DNA of 21,733 nucleotides from Actinomycetota bacterium. GTDB lineage: Bacteria > Actinomycetota > UBA4738 > HRBIN12. Both the position numbers and the translations under genes were made by a program. Of this stretch, positions 15,706 to 21,733 are shown one piece after another. The stretch is taken from positions 1-21,733 of the forward strand of contig VAYF01000148.1 in NCBI GenBank assembly GCA_005883885.1, in the 5' to 3' direction. Each line of letters starts with the position of its first letter. Within the stretch, counting starts at the first letter, position 1. The notes beneath the pieces were generated by a model that did not search any database, was not told the DNA's origin, and saw nothing but the letters and a program-made list of their open reading frames with translations.

Positions 15706-16656
15706 GTGACTCATGCTAGGGCGAAGCTCACCGTGGCAGGCAGGTTGCTCCTGGTGGAGCGGGTGCTCGAGCTCGGCTGGACGGTGACGATGGCCGCCGA
15801 AGCCCAGGGGTGCTCGGCCGCCACCGGCTACAAATGGCTGAGACGGTTCCGGGCCGAGGGCCACGGTGGGCTGCAGGACCGTTCGAGCCGTCCCCTCCGC
15901 TCGCCCACGCGGCTGTCCCATGCCCGCGAGCAGGCGATCTTGCAGCGACGCAGGTCCACGCTCGAAGGGCCCCACCAGATCGCGTGGGCACTCGGCGAGG
16001 CACCTTCCACGGTGCACCGGGTGCTCCGCCGCCTCGGCGCGCCGCGGCTCGCCGACATCGACCGACCGACCCGGGTGGTGGTGCGCTACGAACGGGAACG
16101 ACCCGGCGAGCTCGTGCACGTGGACATCAAGAAGCAGGGCCGGGTCCCAGCGGGTGGAGGCTGGAGGATGCTCGGCCGAGCGGCCGCGTCCAGCAGGCAT
16201 CGAGGCGACGGCTACGACTTCATCCACGCGGCGGTCGACGATCGCTCACGCCTGGCCTACGCCGAGATCCTGCCCGATGAGCGCAAGGAGACCGCCTCGG
16301 CGTTCATCACCAGGGCGATCGGTTTCTACGCCGACCACGGCGTATCCGTGGAGCGGGTGCTCACGGACAACGGTTCGTGCTACCGCTCACGGGAGTTCGC
16401 TCGGGTCCTCGCCGATGCTGGCGTCGCCCACCGTCGGACCCGCCCCTACCGCCCGCAGACCAACGGCAAGGTCGAGCGCTTCAACCTGACGCTGAAGTGG
16501 GAGTGGGCCTACGCCCGGCCCTACGAGACGAACGCGTCACGCGCCGCAGAGCTCGAGCGGTGGCTGCACCACTACAACTACCATCGACCCCACATGGCGC
16601 ATGCAGGCAGGTCACCGATCACGGTCGTGAACAACGTCCCGAGGAAGCACACCTAG
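15706..16656 (+). CDS. IS481-family DDE transposase
   Basis: A 316-residue transposase. Residues 1-70 are a helix-turn-helix domain (AAEAQGCSAATGYKWLRRFR, then GLQDRSSRP), with a second winged region to about 115. The RNase H-like core has D140 (VHVDIK), D221 (LTDNGSCY) and E257 (KVERFN), giving the DD(35)E spacing of this family; the H-x-x-RPH segment (YNYHRPHMAH) follows. The GTG at 15706 is set by an AAGGAGG five bases upstream within a hairpin. The stop codon TAG lies in the right CTAG flank, outside the element proper, so the coding frame borrows its stop from the target site. Confidence 0.95.
   Translation: MTHARAKLTVAGRLLLVERVLELGWTVTMAAEAQGCSAATGYKWLRRFRAEGHGGLQDRSSRPLRSPTRLSHAREQAILQRRRSTLEGPHQIAWALGEAPSTVHRVLRRLGAPRLADIDRPTRVVVRYERERPGELVHVDIKKQGRVPAGGGWRMLGRAAASSRHRGDGYDFIHAAVDDRSRLAYAEILPDERKETASAFITRAIGFYADHGVSVERVLTDNGSCYRSREFARVLADAGVAHRRTRPYRPQTNGKVERFNLTLKWEWAYARPYETNASRAAELERWLHHYNYHRPHMAHAGRSPITVVNNVPRKHT
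16625..16652 (-). repeat. Right terminal inverted repeat of the IS481-family element
   Basis: The complement reads GGTGTGCTTCCTC, then ACGTTGTTCA, pairing with the left end at 21 of 28 positions. It overlaps the last codons of the transposase. Confidence 0.85.
16653..16656 (+). repeat. Right CTAG flank of the IS481-family element (target duplication)
   Basis: The second CTAG copy. Read forward it stops the transposase; read in reverse it stops the LapA-like gene. Confidence 0.7.
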
Positions 16657-17027
16657 GACTCGGGGGTCCAAGCATCCTCGCCAGCATCGGGCTGCCGTTC
16701 CTGGCTCGCTCCCGTGCTGAACGCGGTTCCGAGGTGGACCTTGGATCGGAGGTCGGTGTTCTCGAGTTGAAGATCCGAGATCTGTCGCTTCAAAGCCCTT
16801 CGCCGGCCCCAGCTACCGCGGAGGAGGCCCAACCCAAGCATCACCAAGACCACGGCGAGCGCTCCGAGGAGGGCCGCTGCCACCACCAGTTGGGGCTGCG
16901 AGAGGCTGAATGAACCACCGAGGAGATTCACAGACTGGCTGGGCGCCGTGGTGAGGTCGTTCTCCACCACGTAGTCGGCCACGAGGCCGGCAGCTCCCAG
17001 ACCGAGCAGGATGAGGAGCGATCCCAT
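16653..17027 (-). CDS. Small two-helix membrane protein with C-terminal coiled coil (LapA/DUF1049-like)
   Basis: A 124-residue protein: first hydrophobic segment at residues 3-20 (LLILLGLGAAGLVADYVV), second at about 46-70 (QLVVAAALLGALAVVLVMLG), then a basic turn and a coiled-coil segment (RRALKRQISDLQLENTDLRS) with a polar tail. The layout resembles LapA/DUF1049 proteins, but the match is by architecture and I would not name a function. The ATG at 17027 is fixed by an exceptionally strong ribosome binding site. The frame remains open far upstream on this strand, but that extension is antisense or off-frame to other genes. Its stop uses the CTAG at the right end of the IS. Confidence 0.75.
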   Translation of the reverse strand: MGSLLILLGLGAAGLVADYVVENDLTTAPSQSVNLLGGSFSLSQPQLVVAAALLGALAVVLVMLGLGLLRGSWGRRRALKRQISDLQLENTDLRSKVHLGTAFSTGASQERQPDAGEDAWTPES

Positions 17028-17030
17028 CGC

Positions 17031-17040
17031 GATCACCTCC
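17031..17040 (-). promoter_or_regulatory. Ten-base ribosome binding site
   Basis: GGAGGTGATC, complementary over ten bases to the usual 16S rRNA 3' end (GATCACCTCC). It sets the start at 17027. Confidence 0.8.
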
Positions 17041-17077
17041 CGTTTCCGGGTTTGGCTCAGCCCGTGCCGATCGATGC

Positions 17078-17833
17078 TCACCGGAAGGACACAGGGCCGG
17101 GCCGCGCGAAGCGACGACCGCTCCACACGAGCCATACCGGAACCAGCACCGCGCCGATCGTCAGGAGCAGGACGTCTTGCACGTCGCCGACCTCGGCGAC
17201 GTGCAAGACCGCGAGCGCGAGCGCCGCGGTCCCGAGGACCAACGTGAACAGCTCCCAGCCTCTGCCGGGCACATGCGCGAGCGCTGCCGCGCGAGCGAAG
17301 ACCAGCATCCCTATCCCGATCGCGACGAAGGCCGCGACCTCCAACGCATCCTGGACCATGTCGCTCGTGAACATGATCGCGCTCGTCGTCTCGGTCGAGT
17401 AGTCGTGCGTGGCCAGGAGGCCTACGGCTCGATGCGCTCCGAGCTGCGCGACGCTCCCGACGATCCACAACGTTGAGCCGGTCACGATCGCCGCAACGGC
17501 GATCCTCGTGAGTGGCAGGTCGCGTCCGATCAGGTCCCGGACGAACATCGCCGACACCATGAGACAAAGGAACCCGACCGCGGCGATCCCGATGTACAGA
17601 CGCTCCTAGTGCAAGGTCGTGACGAACCACGCCATGAACTGCCGCTGCGCCTCCGCCACCGGGACGCTCGGACCTGGAGTCGGCTTCGTCGCCATCGTCA
17701 CGCCGTGCGTCGCCAGTCCGTACCACGCGGCCGCGATCGCGAAGCTCGCGGCCCCGAGGTATCCCACACGGCTCGCGGTCCCGCCTGTGCCCCGCTCCGC
17801 GGTACCGGTCCGTTCGGTCGTCGTGGTCGCCAT
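17078..17833 (-). pseudogene. Multi-helix membrane protein interrupted by an in-frame amber codon
   Basis: Two open segments in one frame are separated only by TAG at 17606-17608. The first starts at the ATG at 17833 behind AGGAGG and encodes 75 residues with one hydrophobic segment (YLGAASFAIAAAWYGLATHG) ending FMAWFVTTLH. The second continues ERLYIGIAAVGFLCLMVSAM, a membrane helix starting immediately after the stop; its first ATG (17560) lies inside that helix, so independent translation is unlikely. About three more helices follow to residue 251. A single CAG-to-TAG change would explain it. I do not recognise the family. The product is a broken, or readthrough-dependent, membrane protein of unknown function. 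Between it and the LapA-like gene lie 50 bases. Confidence 0.75.
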
Positions 17834-17962
17834 CCCGCCCTCCTCTCGATCGATGACGCGATCGTAGGGATGCGGTTCGCGCAGGTCGTCGGGGGTGGCC
17901 CCGGTCTTGGTTCAGGGCTAGCCCCGATGCCGGGAGTGTGTTCGAATGACACGATCCTGGCG
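17834..17962. other. Divergent gap upstream of the signalling operon
   Basis: This gap separates the amber-interrupted gene from the response regulator. It holds a perfect ten-base palindrome GGGCTAGCCC at 17915-17924, which could be an operator, but I see no reliable promoter pair and no strong ribosome binding site before the ATG at 17963. Confidence 0.25.
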
Positions 17963-18243
17963 ATGGCACGACGGGTCTTGATCGTTGACGACAGCGCCGG
18001 GTTCCGCGCCCAGGCGCGCGCGCTGCTGGTCGCTGCCGGCTTCGACGTCGTGGGCGAGGCGGGTTCGACGTCGCTCGGCGCCTGCTCCAGGATCCGGATC
18101 CGCCAGCGATCATCCTGATCTCGAGTCGCGAAGCCTCGGACTACGGCGGCGGTATCGATCGCAGCGGTGCCAGCGGCTTCATCTCGAAGGCCGACCTGTC
18201 GGCCCGCGCGCTGGAGATCCTGCTCGACGGGATGGATCGATGA
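17963..18243 (+). pseudogene. Receiver-only response regulator, phosphoacceptor region deleted
   Basis: The first part, MARRVLIVDDSAGFRAQARA from 17963 through GFDVVGEA near 18060, is the start of a CheY-like receiver with the acidic pair (VDDS). The end of the domain resumes in a different frame at about 18061 as GFDVARRLLQDPDPPAIILI, then SSREASDYG and GASGFISKADLSARALEILL, ending at the TGA 18241-18243. The missing 25-30 codons would carry the phosphoacceptor Asp (usually in a DVQLPD-type motif), so the encoded product cannot act as a normal receiver. Read straight, translation from 17963 stops at 18118. The intact ending still overlaps the kinase start as ATGA, so the ancestral gene was the first of the operon. 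Confidence 0.85.
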
Positions 18244-19976
18244 CCGGACGACGATGGGCGCTCGTGCTCCTGGGCGTCGTCGGCGTGATGTGGGCTCTCG
18301 GCGGCGAGTGGATCAACATCCGCCACGGGATCCAGGAGAACCACTTCCTGGACGCCATGGTCGGACTCAGCTATATGGCGGCCGGCATCGTGGCGCTCGA
18401 TCGTCGTCCCGGCAACGCCATCGGGAAGCTGATGATCGCGTACGCGGCCATGTGGTTCCTCGCCAACTGGGGGAACCTGGCGGTGCCCGTCCTGCCCGTG
18501 CTCGGTCTGATCGCGAACGACACGAGCACGGTGTTCCTCGGCCACATCGCGCTCGCATACCCCAGCGGGCGCGTCCACGCGAGGTTCGACCGATCCGTCC
18601 TCGCCACGATCTACGTCGCCATGTTCGGCACGGCACTCGTGATCCTCTTGACGTTCGCGCCGCGGGCGTTCGGCTGCACGCAGTGCGAATGGGAGCCAGC
18701 GCTGTTCGCGAGCCGGACGGTCTTCCGAGGCGCGCAGACGCTGAGCGAACGGGTCGGCGTGGTGCTGACGCCGCTATTCTTCGCCGCGATCGTCCTCCGG
18801 TGGAGGCGAGCCTCCCGAGCCGAACGGCGGGATCTCGCGCCGCTGTGGGTCGCGGTCTCGCTCCTCGCTCTGAACTTCCTGTTGGCGTCGTTCGCCAACC
18901 CGAACTACAGCGGCGACCCGTTCGCGTACCTGTTGTGGGAGCTCCGAGGGCTCCTCGAGATCGCCGTGCCGTGCGTGTTCCTCTGGGGACTGCTGTCGAC
19001 GCGCCTCGCGCGGAGCGCCGTCGGTGATCTCGTGGTGGAGCTTGAGCGACCCTTGCCGCCGGGTGGCTTGCGGGACGCGCTCGCGCACGCGCTCCGAGAC
19101 CAGTCGCTCGGCGTCGCGTACGCGATCGAAGGAGCCGACCGCTGGGTCGATGCAGAGGGCCGAGCGATGTCGCTGCCGGAAGGAGATGCCGGCGGCGACG
19201 GTCGCGTAGCCACGTTCGTCGAGCCCGACGGCGAACGGTTGGCGGCCCTGATCCACGACCCGGCTCTCGACGAAGGTCTCGTCCGCGCCGCCGGCGCGGC
19301 TGCCGGGATGACCATCCAGAACGAGCGACTGCGTGCCCAGGTGCGAGCGCAGCTCGAAGAGGTCATGGCGTCGCGACACCGGATCGTTGAGGCGGGCGAC
19401 CGGGAGCGTCGCCGGGTCGAGCGCAACCTGCACGACGGCGCGCAGCAGCGGCTCGTCACGATCTCGCTCGAACTGGCGATGCTGCAACAGCGGCCAGACC
19501 TCGATCCCGCGACGCTCGAGGGCCTCGAACAGGCATCCAACGAGCTTCGGTCGGCGATGAGCGAGCTACGCGAGCTTGCCCGTGGGATCCACCCGGCGAT
19601 CCTCACCGAAGAGGGACTCGGCGCGGCCGTCGAGTCCGCGGCAGGCCGATCTGCCGTCCCGGTGCAGGTCCACATCGATCTCAACGGGCGCATGCCGGAA
19701 CCGGTCGAGGCGACCGCCTACTTCGTCGTGACCGAGAGCCTCGCGAACGTTGCGAAGTACGCGCATGCGTCGAGCGTCCGCGTGGAGGTCGCCAGACGGG
19801 ACGGAACGCTCCACGTCGAGGTTTCCGACGATGGGCAGGGCGGGGCGGACATCGGTCGCGGTTCGGGCCTCCGCGGGCTCGAGGATCGTGTCGCGGCCGT
19901 CGGCGGCCGTCTCAGGATCGAGAGCCCCATGGGGAGCGGCACCCGTGTGGTCGCGGAGATCCCGAGCGATGCCTGA
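18240..19976 (+). CDS. NarL-type (HisKA_3) membrane sensor histidine kinase
   Basis: A 578-residue kinase. The N-terminal third holds about eight hydrophobic segments from residue 6 to about 260, a membrane sensor region with short loops and a CTQCEWEP segment whose two cysteines might sense redox or metal (speculative). A linker or GAF-like region follows (about 265-360). The dimerisation domain has RRRVERNLHDGAQQRLV with the phosphorylated H398. The HATPase_c domain has the N box ESLANVAKYAHA (N503) and G boxes DDGQGGAD and GSGLRGLEDRV. The ATG at 18240 overlaps the regulator's stop as ATGA. The kinase ends with an eight-base overlap with the cyclase-regulator gene, so that protein is the obvious phosphotransfer partner. 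Confidence 0.92.
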   Translation: MTGRRWALVLLGVVGVMWALGGEWINIRHGIQENHFLDAMVGLSYMAAGIVALDRRPGNAIGKLMIAYAAMWFLANWGNLAVPVLPVLGLIANDTSTVFLGHIALAYPSGRVHARFDRSVLATIYVAMFGTALVILLTFAPRAFGCTQCEWEPALFASRTVFRGAQTLSERVGVVLTPLFFAAIVLRWRRASRAERRDLAPLWVAVSLLALNFLLASFANPNYSGDPFAYLLWELRGLLEIAVPCVFLWGLLSTRLARSAVGDLVVELERPLPPGGLRDALAHALRDQSLGVAYAIEGADRWVDAEGRAMSLPEGDAGGDGRVATFVEPDGERLAALIHDPALDEGLVRAAGAAAGMTIQNERLRAQVRAQLEEVMASRHRIVEAGDRERRRVERNLHDGAQQRLVTISLELAMLQQRPDLDPATLEGLEQASNELRSAMSELRELARGIHPAILTEEGLGAAVESAAGRSAVPVQVHIDLNGRMPEPVEATAYFVVTESLANVAKYAHASSVRVEVARRDGTLHVEVSDDGQGGADIGRGSGLRGLEDRVAAVGGRLRIESPMGSGTRVVAEIPSDA

Positions 19977-21180
19977 ACGCTCCGGCGTCCCGAAGACGTT
20001 CCTGATCGCTGACGTGCGAGGCTATACCCGGTTCACCGACGAACATGGTGACGAAGCCGCCGCGAACCTGGTCGAGTCGTTCGCCAGACTGACCGAGAAG
20101 ACGGTCTCCGCCTGGCGGGGAAGCGTCGTCGAGCTCCGCGGTGACGAGGCGCTCGCCGTGTTCGACTCATGTCGTGCGGGGATCCGGACCGCCACGGAAC
20201 TGCAAGCGGCATACGTCCGGGGAGAAGACGGGATCCCGATCCCGGTCGGCATCGGCCTCGACGTGGGGGAGGCCGTTCCCTTCGGCAAAGGGTTCCGGGG
20301 GGCAGCGCTGAACATGGCCGCTCGGCTGTGCGGGATCGCCGCGGCAGGAGAGATCCTCGCCACGCGCGAGGTCGTTCACCTGGCAGGCCGCATGGACGGC
20401 GTGACGTTCGAGGATCGCGGAGCGGCCCGGCTCAAGAACATCGAAGACGCCGTCGGGATCGTCCGCGTGGTGCCGGAGGGCGACGACCCTTCCTCCGCGT
20501 TCCGATCCGCCGAGAGCACTGATGAAAGGCCGATCCGCGTCGTGCTGGCCGACGATTCGGTGCTCTTCCGCGAAGGGGTCGCCCGCGTCCTGGGCGAGAC
20601 CGGGTTCTCCGTCGTGGGCCAGGCGACGGACGCCGACGAGCTCTTCGACCTCGTCGCTCGCGAGCAACCGGATCTGGTCGTGACGGATATCCGGATGCCG
20701 CCGAGCCATTCGAACGAAGGACTCATCGCCGCCCAGCGGATCCGATCCGAGTACCCGAACGTGGCCGTGGTGGTCCTGTCCCAGTACGTCGAAACCCGAC
20801 ATGCGATCAAGCTGCTCCAACGGTCGCCGGAGCGGGTCGGGTATCTGTTGAAGGATCGTGTGTCTGATATCGCGGAGTTCGCCGGCACGATCCGGCGAGT
20901 CTCGCGCGGCGGTTCCGCGATCGACCCGGACGTCGTCGCGCAGCTGCTTCGGCGCGGTGAGGAGGGAAGCGCTCTTGCTTCGCTCACGGATCGCGAACGG
21001 GAGCTCCTCGGGATGATGGCCGAGGGCCGCTCGAATCAAGCGATCTCGGAGGTCCTGTTCTTGTCGCCGAAGACGGTGGAAACGCACGTCGGATCGATCT
21101 TCGCGAAGCTGGGGCTGGTGCCTACGGCCGACGACCACCGACGTGTGCTTGCGGTGCTGATGTATCTGCGCGGCACCTAG
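19969..21180 (+). CDS. Fused class III nucleotidyl cyclase and NarL/LuxR response regulator
   Basis: A 403-residue protein with three domains. Residues about 8-175 are a class III adenylate/guanylate cyclase homology domain: the metal aspartates D15 (FLIADVRGYT) and D59 (ELRGDEALAVF) and transition-state residues N115 and R119 (NMAAR) are all present, so it may be catalytic. Residues about 187-310 are a receiver domain with phosphoacceptor D240 (VVTDIRMPP) and the lysine of YLLKDR. Residues about 340-400 are a LuxR-type helix-turn-helix (LTDRERELLGMMAEGRSNQA, then SPKTVETHVGSIFAKLGL). The ATG at 19969 overlaps the kinase stop. The order cyclase-receiver-HTH is unusual. The seam (PSSAFRSAESTDERPIR) reads as a linker. 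It likely couples cNMP signalling or nucleotide sensing to phosphorylation-dependent transcription control. Confidence 0.92.
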   Translation: MPERSGVPKTFLIADVRGYTRFTDEHGDEAAANLVESFARLTEKTVSAWRGSVVELRGDEALAVFDSCRAGIRTATELQAAYVRGEDGIPIPVGIGLDVGEAVPFGKGFRGAALNMAARLCGIAAAGEILATREVVHLAGRMDGVTFEDRGAARLKNIEDAVGIVRVVPEGDDPSSAFRSAESTDERPIRVVLADDSVLFREGVARVLGETGFSVVGQATDADELFDLVAREQPDLVVTDIRMPPSHSNEGLIAAQRIRSEYPNVAVVVLSQYVETRHAIKLLQRSPERVGYLLKDRVSDIAEFAGTIRRVSRGGSAIDPDVVAQLLRRGEEGSALASLTDRERELLGMMAEGRSNQAISEVLFLSPKTVETHVGSIFAKLGLVPTADDHRRVLAVLMYLRGT

Positions 21181-21190
21181 TCTCAGGGGG

Positions 21191-21228
21191 TGCGAGAGGG
21201 GAGACTCGAACTCCCCGGCCTCTCGACC
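21191..21228 (-). tRNA. 3' fragment of a type II tRNA (probably tRNA-Leu), not a complete gene
   Basis: Read on the minus strand: a variable-arm-like stem GGTC-GAGA-GGCC, a T arm GGGAG-TTCGAGT-CTCCC with a canonical T-loop, the acceptor 3' strand CTCTCGC and a discriminator A followed by CC. A matching acceptor 5' strand GCGAGAG, D arm and anticodon arm are absent upstream on that strand, where the phosphoesterase coding end lies instead. A long variable arm means Leu or Ser; the acceptor sequence suggests Leu. Such 3' remnants often mark integration sites of mobile DNA. It lies in the convergent gap between the cyclase-regulator and phosphoesterase genes and could also act as a hairpin terminator. 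Confidence 0.55.
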
Positions 21229-21239
21229 ATGGCTGTTCC

Positions 21240-21256
21240 CTTCGGGTCACCCGAAG
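21240..21256 (-). terminator. Seven-base-pair hairpin enclosing the phosphoesterase stop codon
   Basis: CTTCGGG, loop TGA, CCCGAAG; the three-base loop is the stop codon itself. There is no T run, so a terminator role is tentative. Confidence 0.35.
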
Positions 21257-21733
21257 ATGGGAGGAAGGGGTTGCGCGCTGGCCGCTCCACCGAGGTACGG
21301 CAGACCGAAGCTGTCCTCTATCGCCCGGAGCAGGCTGTAATGCGAGAGGTTCGGCGTCCCGCCGTAGACCCCCGGGTGCACAGCGGGTCCGATCGCATCC
21401 AGGAGTACGTTGAACCGGTTCGGGTAGGGCTTGTCCGCTCCTTCGTCGTACGTCACGAAGATGACGCCGTCGCTCCCGAACGCGGGTGATGCTTCGATCT
21501 TGGGGACCTCGCGTTGGAGGAACGCGTCGAACTGTCCGAACTGGTTGTCCGTGCCGCAGGGATCATGGCCGTTCTCACAGTCGTTCGGCACGATGACGTT
21601 CAGGTCGCCGACGGCGCCCGAGGCGAGCGCCGAGTCGAGCGCGCTCGTGTCGTTGGGTGCGGTGGAGCCCGAGGGAAGGACGTTCTGCAGGCACGCCTGT
21701 TCCGGCGTGATGGCCTCGTCGTAAACCCCACCC
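21247..21733 (-). CDS. Phosphoesterase family protein (acid phosphatase/phospholipase C-like), C-terminal part
   Basis: The gene enters from beyond the right edge; about 161 C-terminal residues are visible. Blocks NVIVPNDCENGHDPCGTDNQ, then VIFVTYDEGADKP and LSHYSLLRAIEDSFGLPYLG match the end of the PF04185 phosphoesterase family, whose members include secreted acid phosphatases and phospholipase C. Acidic and histidine residues of the YDEG and SHYS motifs belong to the family's metal site. The paired cysteines around NDCENGHDPC suggest an extracytoplasmic protein with a disulfide (inference). Signal peptide and start are not in the window. The TGA stop is in a small hairpin loop. Confidence 0.88.
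   Translation of the reverse strand, partial: GGVYDEAITPEQACLQNVLPSGSTAPNDTSALDSALASGAVGDLNVIVPNDCENGHDPCGTDNQFGQFDAFLQREVPKIEASPAFGSDGVIFVTYDEGADKPYPNRFNVLLDAIGPAVHPGVYGGTPNLSHYSLLRAIEDSFGLPYLGGAASAQPLPPIFG

Larger units (their letters stand above)
15626..16652 (+). mobile_element. IS481-family insertion sequence, complete
   Basis: The element of 1027 bases has one transposase gene, imperfect terminal inverted repeats and CTAG on both sides. Length and organisation are typical of IS481. Intact open frame and readable ends suggest a recent or still functional copy. It lies between two convergent host genes and points in the same direction as the purine permease, so readthrough transcripts from the permease would cross it. 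Confidence 0.9.

Noticed and set aside
17591..17607. ATC codon behind AGGAG as a genuine restart after the amber codon
   Set aside because: It rests on coincidence of a short motif and would begin inside a membrane helix; a simple nonsense change explains the data better.
16653..18113. Reading the LapA-like gene as a 486-codon protein
   Set aside because: The upstream 360 codons are Arg-rich and antisense or off-frame to other genes; a ten-base ribosome binding site marks the start at 17027.
21190..21489. Plus-strand open frame of 99 codons beginning MREGRLELPG
   Set aside because: REGRLELP is the usual spurious translation antisense to a tRNA 3' end, and the rest is antisense to the phosphoesterase.
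1..21733. CRISPR array or tandem repeat array
   Set aside because: No regularly spaced repeats were seen; short repeats such as those near 14875-14910 are coding ATC/GTC/GCG codons.

Overview
The window looks like a chromosomal segment of a high-GC actinobacterium (Actinomycetota), probably an uncultured or deep-branching lineage. The basis is uniformly GC-rich codon third positions, frequent GTG starts, strong AGGAGG-type ribosome binding sites, a DUF3105 protein, a SpoIID protein with LGFP repeats and NarL-type two-component genes. I cannot place it below phylum. No gap between genes exceeds 300 bases.

Positions 1-10650 are a cell-surface glycan locus. A GT4 glycosyltransferase (66-1226, +) converges on a five-gene minus-strand operon: two GT4 glycosyltransferases (5754 to 3533) followed by three tandem sulfotransferase-like paralogues (3473 to 1242). 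A plus-strand operon follows: a WbuB-like glycosyltransferase (5876-7156), a Wzm/Wzt-type ABC polysaccharide exporter (7280-9353), a small EamA-type membrane protein (9350-9772) and a sugar nucleotidyltransferase broken by an internal deletion (9792 to about 10650). Together they suggest assembly and export of a glycan that may be sulfated; the sulfation is inference.

Positions 10755-15625 hold a secreted SpoIID/LGFP protein, a minus-strand pair (a DUF3105 protein and a His-rich anchored protein with a probable frameshift), and an NCS2 purine permease. A complete IS481-family element (15626-16652) sits in a CTAG site that supplies the permease stop codon on one side and the stop codon of the opposing gene on the other. 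Its transposase ribosome binding site is buried in a hairpin.

Positions 16653-21180 hold a LapA-like small membrane protein, a membrane protein gene interrupted by an in-frame amber codon, and a signalling operon. The operon is a receiver-only response regulator that has lost its phosphoacceptor region by deletion, a NarL-type histidine kinase, and an unusual protein fusing a class III nucleotidyl cyclase domain to a complete NarL/LuxR response regulator. The window ends with a type II tRNA 3' fragment and the C-terminal part of a phosphoesterase.

The strongest leads are the IS481/CTAG arrangement with its sequestered ribosome binding site, the cyclase-REC-LuxR fusion, the sulfotransferase/exporter locus, and an unusual number of lesions: two internal deletions, one amber, one frameshift, and one exporter gene with no ATG, GTG or TTG start. 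Either this genome is decaying locally or the assembly contains errors; reads would decide.
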